Below, piece after piece: positions 1-5,204 of a DNA stretch of 5,204 nucleotides; positions within the stretch are counted from its first letter, which is position 1, and every line of letters starts with the position of its first letter. The stretch is from assembly GCA_946539635.1 (NCBI GenBank), contig CAMNHS010000095.1:1-5204 (forward strand), given 5' to 3'. Both the position numbers and the translations under genes were made by a program. Source of the DNA: an uncultured Prevotellaceae bacterium. Its GTDB lineage: Bacteria > Bacteroidota > Bacteroidia > Bacteroidales > Bacteroidaceae. Under the pieces are notes generated by a model. It saw nothing but the letters and a program-made list of their open reading frames with translations. It was not told the origin of the DNA and ran no database searches.

Positions 1-317
1 AGGGCGAGTATCACCTCGCAGTCACTCTTTGTCTGGAAATCGTATTTGCCAGCATACAGGCGTCGTATCTCCTGATGGTTGTATATCTCGCCATTGACCG
101 CCAACACCTGTTTCCTGTCAGGAGAAAAAAGCGGTTGGCCGCCACTCTCGGGGTCAACAATACTCAAGCGTTCATGGGCAAGTATAGCGCTGCCGCCACA
201 ATATATACCACTCCAGTCAGGACCACGATGACGTATCTTCTGACTCATCTTCAGAGCCTTTTTGCGCATTTCCTGCGTCTGCTCTTTTACATTCAGTATA
301 GCTGTAATTCCACACAT
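1..317 (-). CDS. asnB: Asparagine synthetase (glutamine-hydrolysing), N-terminal part, cut by the window edge
   Basis: Converts aspartate to asparagine with ATP, using ammonia released from glutamine; cytoplasmic. Only the first 105 codons are present, all within the class II (Ntn) glutaminase domain; the synthetase domain lies beyond base 1. The ATG at 315-317 gives MCGITAIL, placing the nucleophile at Cys2, so the start is fixed by chemistry. Visible motifs are RHRGPDWSG (29-37), HERLSIVD (48-55), NGEIYNH (75-81) and SDCEVIL (98-104). Arg50, Asn75, Gly76, Glu77 and Asp99 correspond to the glutamine-binding and oxyanion positions of E. coli AsnB, and the whole stretch is strikingly close to that enzyme. 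The gene starts 23 bp after the PurF-like stop, in a spacer made almost wholly of heptad repeat, so it is probably the next cistron of the operon. No Shine-Dalgarno is visible. Identity is secure; the full length cannot be judged. Confidence 0.96.
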   Translation of the reverse strand, partial: MCGITAILNVKEQTQEMRKKALKMSQKIRHRGPDWSGIYCGGSAILAHERLSIVDPESGGQPLFSPDRKQVLAVNGEIYNHQEIRRLYAGKYDFQTKSDCEVILA

Positions 318-320
318 ATC

Positions 321-341
321 TAATTTTGAATTATGAATTAT
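321..341. repeat. Heptad repeat filling the PurF-like/asnB junction
   Basis: Three 7-bp units in exact register: TAATTTT, GAATTAT, GAATTAT on the plus strand. They occupy nearly all of the 23-bp gap between the PurF-like stop and the asnB start and touch the last base of the PurF-like stop codon. Each unit carries an AATT core at 7-bp spacing, as in the tracts at 1801-1876 and 2349-2390. The asnB translation start therefore sits directly behind repeat DNA, which serves as its AT-rich leader. Three units are few, so chance cannot be fully excluded for this site alone. Confidence 0.65.
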
Positions 342-2128
342 TATAGTTGTAATTTTAGTATGTCTTCTACGTAATGTATGAAGGCATTGTTTACTAAACG
401 GATGCCGCCAGGGGTGGGGTAGAGACCCGTGAAATACCAGTCGCCAGGATTATTAGGGCATGCCGTGTGCAATCCCTCGATACTTTGGAATACCAGTTCC
501 ACAGGCGTCTGCATATCCTTTGGGCGAAGTAACTCTACTATTTTCCTGTTTAGTTCGTCAATGCTGAAGGGCGCATATATCCTTCGTACATGATTGGCAG
601 CCATCGGACTGGTCTTGCAAAGGTTATATGTCTCGGCAATGAGTCGTTGCATACCGCGTTCCTCGATCAATGATATTGCGGCACGGAAGGCACAGAGTTC
701 CTCGAGGCGTGACATGTCAATGCCATAATAGTCGGGATATCGTATCTGTGGCGAACTGCTGACCATAACAATCTTCTTGGGATGAAGGCGGTCGAGAATC
801 TTCAGAATACTCTTCTTGAGGGTCGTGCCACGCACGATGCTGTCGTCGATGATAACCAGGTTGTCCCTTCCAGTTCTTACCGAGCCATATGTTATGTCAT
901 ATACATGAGCAGCAAGGTCGTTACGCTCATTGCCTTCGCTTATGAAGGTGCGCAGCTTGATGTCCTTCCATACGACTTTCTCGGTCCTGACATCATGGTG
1001 TGTCTGGCGGACTCCGTCCGTCATGCCATAGAATGCCACTTCTGCCGTGTTCGGGATGTATGAAAACACCGTGTTGGCAATATCATTGTTGATGGCCTTC
1101 ATGATGGATGGCGTCAACTGCTCTCCCAGGCGTTTGCGTTCCAGATAGATGTCTCTGTCATTACCACGACTGAAGTATATGCGTTCGAAACAACAAGCGC
1201 TCAACTGCTTGGATTCTATTATCTGTTCCAGGTTGCAACGACCATTCCTGTGTATGATGATGGCCTGTCCCGGAGACAATTCCTTGATGTCGCTTGCTGC
1301 GAGGTTGAAGCAAGTCTGAATGACAGGACGTTCGGAAGCAATGACAATCACCTCGTCATCCTGATACCAGAATGCTGGACGTATTCCCCATGGGTCGCGA
1401 ATGGCAAACATCTCACCGCTGCCGGTCATACCGCACATCACATACCCTCCGTCAAAATGTGGCATTGTGGTGCGTAATACATTTGACATCTCGATATTGT
1501 CATCTATGTAGCGAGTGATGTCTGCCCCTTCGAGATGCTTATCTTTTGCGATGCGAAAGAGACGTTCAGCCTCACGATCCAGACGATGTCCCATCAACTC
1601 AAGCGTAATATAAGAATCTCCGCACATGCGTGGTGACTGGCCTTGGCTGGTGAGGAAGGTGAAAACCTCCTCCATGTTTGTCATGTTGAAGTTGCCGCAC
1701 AAGGCGAGGTTCTTTGCCCGCCAGTTGTTGCGACGCAGGAAGGGGTGCACATATTGCAGACCGCTCTTGCCTGTCGTAGAGTAACGGAGGTGGCCCATGT
1801 ATAATTGACAATTGACAATTGATAATTGAGAGGTAATAGCTGAATCGCTGTCAATCGTTAATTGTCCATCGTTAATTCGTTTGAATACTTCTGAAATAGC
1901 ATTCCTGCCCTCTGCCCTCTCGCGGAACATATATTCCTGCCCTGCGGGTGTGTTAAGGCTCACCCCTGCTATACCGGCTCCCTCCTGCCCTCGATTGTGC
2001 TGCTTCTCCATCATCAGGCATAACTTGTTCAGACCATAATGCCGTGTGCCGTACTTCTGTTCATAGTACTGCAATGGCTTCAGAAGGCGAATCATCGCTA
2101 TGCCACATTCATGCTTCAGTTGTTCCAT
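341..2128 (-). CDS. PurF-like amidophosphoribosyltransferase-family protein, divergent long form (595 aa)
   Basis: Class II glutaminase fused to a type I phosphoribosyltransferase domain, as in PurF, which makes phosphoribosylamine from PRPP and glutamine in purine synthesis; the exact reaction here is not certain. The start at 2128 is needed because the nucleophile is Cys8 (HECGIAMI) and the next Met is residue 12; a seven-residue leader would have to be removed, as in PurF propeptides. Motifs: NRGQEGAG (45-52), GHLRYSTTGKSG (112-123), CGNFNMTN (144-151), GDSYITLE (170-177), RDPWGIRPAF (244-253), CCFERIYFSRG (312-322), PRPP loop VIIDDSIVRGTT (425-436) and SSPQIRYPDYYGIDM (458-472). It is about 90-120 residues longer than usual PurF (470-505). 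Oddities: Cys144 where PurF has the oxyanion Asn, a changed segment after RTFI (393-396), PGDWYFTG (561-568) where Fe-S type PurF has a CxxC, and residues 85-110 encoded by repeat DNA. It overlaps the pyrG end by 20 bp. From memory, Bacteroides has close homologues, so the form seems lineage-wide; it may coexist with an ordinary PurF. The frame is intact. Confidence 0.85.
   Translation of the reverse strand: MEQLKHECGIAMIRLLKPLQYYEQKYGTRHYGLNKLCLMMEKQHNRGQEGAGIAGVSLNTPAGQEYMFRERAEGRNAISEVFKRINDGQLTIDSDSAITSQLSIVNCQLYMGHLRYSTTGKSGLQYVHPFLRRNNWRAKNLALCGNFNMTNMEEVFTFLTSQGQSPRMCGDSYITLELMGHRLDREAERLFRIAKDKHLEGADITRYIDDNIEMSNVLRTTMPHFDGGYVMCGMTGSGEMFAIRDPWGIRPAFWYQDDEVIVIASERPVIQTCFNLAASDIKELSPGQAIIIHRNGRCNLEQIIESKQLSACCFERIYFSRGNDRDIYLERKRLGEQLTPSIMKAINNDIANTVFSYIPNTAEVAFYGMTDGVRQTHHDVRTEKVVWKDIKLRTFISEGNERNDLAAHVYDITYGSVRTGRDNLVIIDDSIVRGTTLKKSILKILDRLHPKKIVMVSSSPQIRYPDYYGIDMSRLEELCAFRAAISLIEERGMQRLIAETYNLCKTSPMAANHVRRIYAPFSIDELNRKIVELLRPKDMQTPVELVFQSIEGLHTACPNNPGDWYFTGLYPTPGGIRLVNNAFIHYVEDILKLQL
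1801..1876. repeat. Inverted pair of 7-bp tandem-repeat arrays inside the PurF-like gene
   Basis: Two 28-bp arrays, each exactly four heptads, flank a 20-bp centre (1829-1848). Plus strand 1801-1828 reads ATAATTG, ACAATTG, ACAATTG, ATAATTG. Plus strand 1849-1876 reads TGTCAAT, CGTTAAT, TGTCCAT, CGTTAAT, that is a 14-bp unit twice with one mismatch. TGTCAAT is the reverse complement of a rotation of ACAATTG, so the arrays are inverted copies of one unit. In the mRNA, 1852-1876 can pair with 1804-1828 (19 of 25 Watson-Crick plus 2 G-U) around a 23-nt loop. The pair encodes residues 85-93 and 101-109 of the protein in frame, without stops, between EVFKR and YMGHLRYST. The heptad array is seen directly; the hairpin is inferred. 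Confidence 0.85.
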
Positions 2129-3743
2129 CGATACATGCTTTAATAAAACTCATGAATAAGGGATGCGGATGTAATACGGTGGATGAATATTCGGGATGGA
2201 ACTGTGTACCGATGTACCATCTCTTTTCTGGTATCTCTATTATCTCTGCGAGCTTGGTAGCAGGATTGATACCGACACATTTCATGCCTGCTGATTCGAA
2301 CTCAGCGAGATAGCGGTTGTTGAACTCATAACGGTGACGATGCCGTTCCTTAATCAATTTTGAATTTTGATTTATCAATTTTGAATCAATATCCATATAT
2401 GCTTCCAAAGCGCGGCTTCCTTTTTGTAGTTCGCAGTCGTATGCTCCCAATCGCATCGTGCCCCCCATTTCCTTGACTGCTTTCTGCTCCTCCATAAGGT
2501 CTATGACAGGATGTGTGGTGTTGGAATCCATTTCGCAACTGTTAGCATCTTTGTAGCCAAGTATATTCCTCGCAAATTCTATCACCATCATCTGCATGCC
2601 CAGGCAAATGCCGAATGTGGGCACGTCGTTGTTGCGGCAATATTCTATGGCAGTTATCTTGCCCTCAATACCACGTTGTCCGAAACCGGGGCAGATTATT
2701 ACCCCTGCCATTCCGTCAAGTTTTGATGTGATGTTTTCTGCAGTTATATATTCACTGTTCACAAAATGCAAACGTGTCTTCACATCGTTGTATATGCCAG
2801 CAAGGTTGAGGCTTTCGCGAATACTTTTATATGCGTCCTGTAAGTCGTACTTGCCAATTAGCGCAACGTCAACCTCGTGTGTGGCATTGCGTTGCTTTCT
2901 CAAGAAATTATGCCAAGGTGCCATCTGTGGCGTTTCACCGACAGGAATTCCGATTTTTCGCAAAATAGCAGCGTCGAGCCCTTGACGCTGCATACTGACA
3001 GGCACTTCGTAAATGCTTGGCATGTCTTCGCTCTGTACCACGCACTCTAAATCCACATTGCAGAACGATGCTACCTTCATGCGCATTGCATCATCAAGGT
3101 GGCGCTCCGTGCGCAGCACAAGAATGTCTGGCTGAATACCCATCGACTGTAATTCTTTTACGGAATGTTGTGTGGGTTTGGTCTTTAGTTCTTCAGCCGC
3201 TTTCAGGTAAGGTACATATGTTAGGTGTACACACACTGCATCATGCCCTAACTGCCAACGTAACTGGCGGATGGCCTCCATAAACGGCGCGCTCTCAATG
3301 TCGCCAATAGTACCGCCGACTTCTGTGATGATAAAGTCGAAGGACTCACCGTCTTCTCGTAGCATCCGCCGCTTTATTTCGTCTGTTATGTGGGGTACAA
3401 CCTGAATTGTCTTGCCGAGATAGTCGCCATGGCGTTCGCGGTCTATTACTGTTTTGTAGATGCGCCCTGTCGTGATGCTATTGTGACGTGTGGTTTCTAT
3501 GCCGGTAAAACGTTCGTAGTGCCCCAAGTCAAGGTCTGTCTCCATACCGTCTGCCGTTACGTAGCATTCCCCATGTTCGTAAGGGTTTAATGTGCCAGGG
3601 TCGATGTTGATGTATGGGTCGAACTTCTGAATGGTAATCTTATAGCCTCGTGCCTGCAGCAGCTTTCCGATGCTGGCAGAGATAATGCCTTTGCCTAAAG
3701 AAGAAACGACACCACCCGTGACGAATATATACTTTGTTTGCAT
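2109..3743 (-). CDS. pyrG: CTP synthase (544 aa)
   Basis: Makes CTP from UTP with ATP and glutamine-derived ammonia, the last step of de novo pyrimidine nucleotide synthesis; cytoplasmic. The N-terminal synthetase domain (about 1-270) shows the P-loop-like GGVVSSLGKGI (10-20, Lys18), FDPYINIDPG (41-50), DLDLGHYERF (70-79) and EVGGTIGDIES (141-151, probable Mg-binding Glu141). The C-terminal class I amidotransferase domain (about 290-540) shows GICLGMQ with nucleophile Cys380, RHRHRYEFNN (467-476) and TQFHPEYSS with His516 and Glu518, so the triad is complete. The oxyanion loop reads CPGFGQRG rather than the common PGGFGYRG; I recall the same in Bacteroides. Length is normal for the family, but residues 452-465 look inserted and are encoded by heptad repeat DNA. 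The ATG lies 4 bp after the amt stop, suggesting translational coupling, and the 3' end overlaps the PurF-like start by 20 bp. Unusual neighbours for pyrG, but all amidotransferases. Confidence 0.98.
   Translation of the reverse strand: MQTKYIFVTGGVVSSLGKGIISASIGKLLQARGYKITIQKFDPYINIDPGTLNPYEHGECYVTADGMETDLDLGHYERFTGIETTRHNSITTGRIYKTVIDRERHGDYLGKTIQVVPHITDEIKRRMLREDGESFDFIITEVGGTIGDIESAPFMEAIRQLRWQLGHDAVCVHLTYVPYLKAAEELKTKPTQHSVKELQSMGIQPDILVLRTERHLDDAMRMKVASFCNVDLECVVQSEDMPSIYEVPVSMQRQGLDAAILRKIGIPVGETPQMAPWHNFLRKQRNATHEVDVALIGKYDLQDAYKSIRESLNLAGIYNDVKTRLHFVNSEYITAENITSKLDGMAGVIICPGFGQRGIEGKITAIEYCRNNDVPTFGICLGMQMMVIEFARNILGYKDANSCEMDSNTTHPVIDLMEEQKAVKEMGGTMRLGAYDCELQKGSRALEAYMDIDSKLINQNSKLIKERHRHRYEFNNRYLAEFESAGMKCVGINPATKLAEIIEIPEKRWYIGTQFHPEYSSTVLHPHPLFMSFIKACIDGTTEA
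2349..2390. repeat. Heptad repeat translated inside pyrG
   Basis: Six 7-bp units in register on the minus strand: ATTGATT, CAAAATT, GATAAAT, CAAAATT, CAAAATT, GATTAAG. Within it a perfect 13-bp direct repeat, ATTCAAAATTGAT on the minus strand, occupies 2374-2386 and 2353-2365, offset 21 bp (three heptads, seven codons). Because 21 is a multiple of 3, the translation is itself a heptapeptide repeat, DSKLINQ then NSKLIKE (residues 453-466), with a basic, Asn-rich look unlike the flanks. It lies just before RHRHRYE of the amidotransferase domain, where E. coli and (from memory) Bacteroides CTP synthases have a shorter link. Confidence 0.85.
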
Positions 3744-3762
3744 AACCTTAGACTTTAGACCT
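3742..3762. repeat. Short heptad repeat at the amt/pyrG junction
   Basis: The plus strand reads TAGACTT (3749-3755) then TAGACCT (3756-3762), one mismatch in seven, preceded by a weaker, in-register unit ATAACCT (3742-3748). On the coding strand this is AGGTCTA, AAGTCTA, AGGTTAT, which spells the end of Amt (RSKV and the stop), the 4-bp gap and the first bases of pyrG. Only two units are strong and the AATT core is absent, so this is the weakest of the four tracts; it is listed because the 7-bp period matches and it falls on a gene boundary. Confidence 0.45.
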
Positions 3763-5124
3763 GATGTGTTCTTCGTATTCTGCTATCTCGCGTTCGTCGA
3801 TGTATGCAAGACCATAATGCTCGTCGTGCTGTGAGAAGTCGAGGCCGACCTTTTCGCTGTAGGTGGAAACACGCATCGGAATAAGGCTGTCAATGAGTTT
3901 GTAACCTAACCAGCTCATGCAGAATGTATAAGCAAAAACAATAACTATTGCAAGCAGATGGTATAGGAAAATGACAAAGCCCTCCCATGTTCCTGCTATA
4001 AGTCCTTCCTGTATGAAAATACCTGTCAATATAGTGCCGAAAATACCTCCTGTTCCGTGGGTAGGAAAGACATCCAAAGCATCGTCTATGCTGGTGTGAG
4101 AGCGCCAATATACGGCAACATTACAGATGAGTGTAATCACGAATGCAATGAAGATACTCTGTCCTACGGTGACGTATCCGGCAGATGGCGTGATAGCGAC
4201 CAAACCAACCACGCAACCTACTGCAGCACCCATGGCAGAAGGCTTGCGCCCACGTAGGCAGTCAAAGAATATCCACGTCATCATAGCTGTTGCAGAGGCG
4301 GTGTTGGTGTTTAAGAAGGCTTTTACTGCCTGACCGTCAGCGTGAAGAGAAGAACCGGCATTGAACCCAAACCATCCCAGCCATAAAAGGGCAGCTCCAA
4401 GAAGTACAAATGGTATATTGGCTGGCTCACTCTTCTCTGTGCTTCGACGGCCTAAATAAATCGCTCCGGCAAGGGCTGCAATACCAGAGGAGGCATGCAC
4501 AACGATTCCTCCGGCAAAGTCAACAACACCCCAACGAAGAAACAGACCTTCCGGGTGCCACGTCATGTGGGCTAAGGGGCAATATATAATAAAAAAGAAG
4601 AAAATCATGAAGAACATGTACGCAGAAAAACGTACTCGTTCAGCAAAAGAACCTGTAATCAGTGAAGGAGTGATGATGGCAAACTTCATCTGAAACAATG
4701 CGAAAAGTGCTAAAGGTATGGACGCACCACCCAAAACATTGCCGGCAGGAGTTGTATATACCTCTGCTCCTACATTACGAAACATCAAGAAGGTAAGAGG
4801 GTTGCCAATTACTCCACCAATGTCATCGCCGAAACACAAAGAAAAACCTATCGTCACCCATAGGACAGAAATTAAACCCATAGCAATGAATGACTGCAAC
4901 ATGGTGCTGATGACGTTCTTGGCTCCCACCATACCGCCATAAAAGAATGATAATCCTGGCGTCATCATTAGGACGAAAATAGTGGCGGTGATAAGCCATG
5001 CTACATCTGCTGCTGAAATGACAGACCAATCGCACTCAAAGGATGGCTCGCCAACAAAAATTCCAGCAATAGCGATTATTGTCATTGCTGTCATCAAAAT
5101 TGTCCAACGTTTCTTGATTTTCAT
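3748..5124 (-). CDS. amt: Ammonium channel of the Amt/MEP family (458 aa)
   Basis: Cytoplasmic-membrane channel that brings in ammonium for assimilation; family members work as trimers and are usually gated by a P-II (GlnK) protein. The N-terminus (MKIKKRW then hydrophobic 8-24) looks like the signal segment of E. coli AmtB, and about 11 hydrophobic spans follow between residues 40 and 410. Conserved residues by comparison with E. coli AmtB: gate Phe144 and Phe148 (FQMKF), Trp189 (HMTW), Asp202 (VDFAGGIVVH), twin histidines His210 and His356 (DDALDVFPTHGTGG), and Phe254 to Ser258 (FNAGS). The family stretches AERVRF (161-166) and GLDFSQHDE (427-435) are present; the latter is in the P-II-contacting tail, where HGE is commoner than HDE. 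A Phe-rich run (171-178) is part of a span, not an error. Start chosen because it gives this N-terminus and lies 14 bp after the preceding stop. No glnK gene is in the window. First complete gene of the operon seen here. Confidence 0.96.
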   Translation of the reverse strand: MKIKKRWTILMTAMTIIAIAGIFVGEPSFECDWSVISAADVAWLITATIFVLMMTPGLSFFYGGMVGAKNVISTMLQSFIAMGLISVLWVTIGFSLCFGDDIGGVIGNPLTFLMFRNVGAEVYTTPAGNVLGGASIPLALFALFQMKFAIITPSLITGSFAERVRFSAYMFFMIFFFFIIYCPLAHMTWHPEGLFLRWGVVDFAGGIVVHASSGIAALAGAIYLGRRSTEKSEPANIPFVLLGAALLWLGWFGFNAGSSLHADGQAVKAFLNTNTASATAMMTWIFFDCLRGRKPSAMGAAVGCVVGLVAITPSAGYVTVGQSIFIAFVITLICNVAVYWRSHTSIDDALDVFPTHGTGGIFGTILTGIFIQEGLIAGTWEGFVIFLYHLLAIVIVFAYTFCMSWLGYKLIDSLIPMRVSTYSEKVGLDFSQHDEHYGLAYIDEREIAEYEEHIRSKV

Positions 5125-5138
5125 ACCTTATATAAATT

Positions 5139-5204
5139 TTATTTTTTGAGTATTTCGTAATTGGGCTTTGCACGCTTTCGCAAAGACTTGCAGCCAGCTG
5201 AAAG
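5139..5204 (-). CDS. C-terminal tail of an unidentified upstream gene (21 codons plus stop)
   Basis: A frame open from the window edge ends at a TAA at 5139-5141, 14 bp before the amt start. The last 21 residues are rich in Lys and Arg and end NYEILKK. Base composition falls sharply to AT-rich exactly at the stop, and the spacing fits the tight gaps of the rest of the cluster; both favour a real gene end. I do not recognise the protein. A frame this short stays open by chance fairly often, so confidence is moderate. By context a nitrogen or glutamine-metabolism gene would be unsurprising, but nothing in the sequence shows it. Confidence 0.5.
   Translation of the reverse strand, partial: LSAGCKSLRKRAKPNYEILKK

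Larger units (their letters stand above)
1..5204 (-). other. Probable operon: (unknown)-amt-pyrG-PurF-like-asnB
   Basis: All five coding regions are on the minus strand. Gaps in transcription order are 14 bp, 4 bp, a 20-bp overlap and 23 bp, with no terminator-like hairpin plus T-run in any junction and no space for an internal promoter outside coding DNA. This strongly suggests one transcript continuing beyond both window edges. The promoter is not in the window; I found no convincing Bacteroidota promoter (TTG then TAnnTTTG) in the 80 bp before amt. Joint transcription is inferred. Confidence 0.75.

Noticed and set aside
75..323. 82-codon plus-strand ORF
   Set aside because: It lies wholly opposite the asnB start region, whose minus-strand translation matches E. 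coli AsnB closely; the plus-strand product has no recognisable features.
1599..1811. 70-codon minus-strand ORF in another frame
   Set aside because: Overlaps the motif-rich PurF-like frame, including GHLRYST and CGNFNMTN; its composition is typical of an out-of-frame reading.
1801..1876. The repeat arrays as a CRISPR array or as a disrupting insertion that makes a pseudogene
   Set aside because: Units are 7 bp without spacers, unlike CRISPR; the reading frame continues through to a normal C-terminal region with all PRPP-site motifs intact.
2044..2985. Plus-strand ORFs at 2044-2313, 2511-2726 and 2596-2985
   Set aside because: All are antisense shadows of pyrG and the PurF-like gene, whose conserved motifs run through the same bases without a break.
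4057..4333. Overlapping plus-strand ORFs opposite amt
   Set aside because: Antisense to conserved Amt segments including His356 and the FNAGS region; no support as genes.
4578..4612. A-rich plus-strand run that could signal a frameshift in amt
   Set aside because: The minus frame stays open and reads as a Phe/Ile-rich membrane span at the expected place, with conserved Amt motifs on both sides.
5125..5138. AAGG just before the amt ATG as a Shine-Dalgarno site
   Set aside because: It is only about one base from the start codon, too close to work as a standard site, and Bacteroidota generally do not rely on them.
5166..5185. Hairpin CTTTGC/GCAAAG with an 8-nt loop before amt, considered as a terminator or operator
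   Set aside because: The stem is only 6 bp, it lies inside the apparent end of the upstream coding frame, and no T-run follows directly; chance is likely.

Overview
The window looks like chromosomal DNA from a Bacteroidales bacterium, most likely a Prevotella-type organism (inferred). The proteins resemble the Bacteroides/Prevotella forms of their families, including the long divergent PurF-like protein. GC is moderate in genes with AT-rich junctions, and no clear Shine-Dalgarno sequences precede the starts, which is normal for Bacteroidota. Everything is coded on the minus strand. Read 5'->3' on that strand (right to left in window coordinates) it looks like one tightly packed operon running past both edges.

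Layout from upstream to downstream: the last 21 codons of an unidentified gene (5139-5204); an Amt-family ammonium channel (3748-5124); CTP synthase pyrG (2109-3743), starting 4 bp after the amt stop; a PurF-like amidophosphoribosyltransferase-family protein (341-2128), starting 20 bp before the pyrG stop; and the first 105 codons of asparagine synthetase asnB (1-317), 23 bp further on. No stretch over 300 bp lacks a gene, and no terminator, RNA gene, transposase or CRISPR array is visible.

Functionally this is a nitrogen-assimilation and nitrogen-distribution cluster. Amt brings in ammonium (assimilated to glutamine elsewhere). The next three products all carry a glutamine amidotransferase domain: a class I (Cys-His-Glu) domain in PyrG and class II (N-terminal Cys) domains in the PurF-like protein and AsnB. 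They supply nitrogen to CTP, to a phosphoribosyl acceptor reaction (assumed), and to asparagine.

The most unusual signal is not a gene. Short AT-rich repeats with a 7-bp period occur at four separate places: the amt/pyrG junction, inside pyrG, inside the PurF-like gene, and filling the PurF-like/asnB junction. The two intragenic tracts are translated in frame. One adds a repeated heptapeptide (DSKLINQ/NSKLIKE) just before the conserved RHRHRYE motif of CTP synthase. The other is a 28-20-28 bp inverted pair of heptad arrays, encoding residues 85-110 of the PurF-like protein and able to form an RNA hairpin. A second point of interest is that the PurF-like protein has Cys where the family's oxyanion-hole Asn is expected, a divergent PRPP-side loop, and no visible Fe-S cysteine pair.
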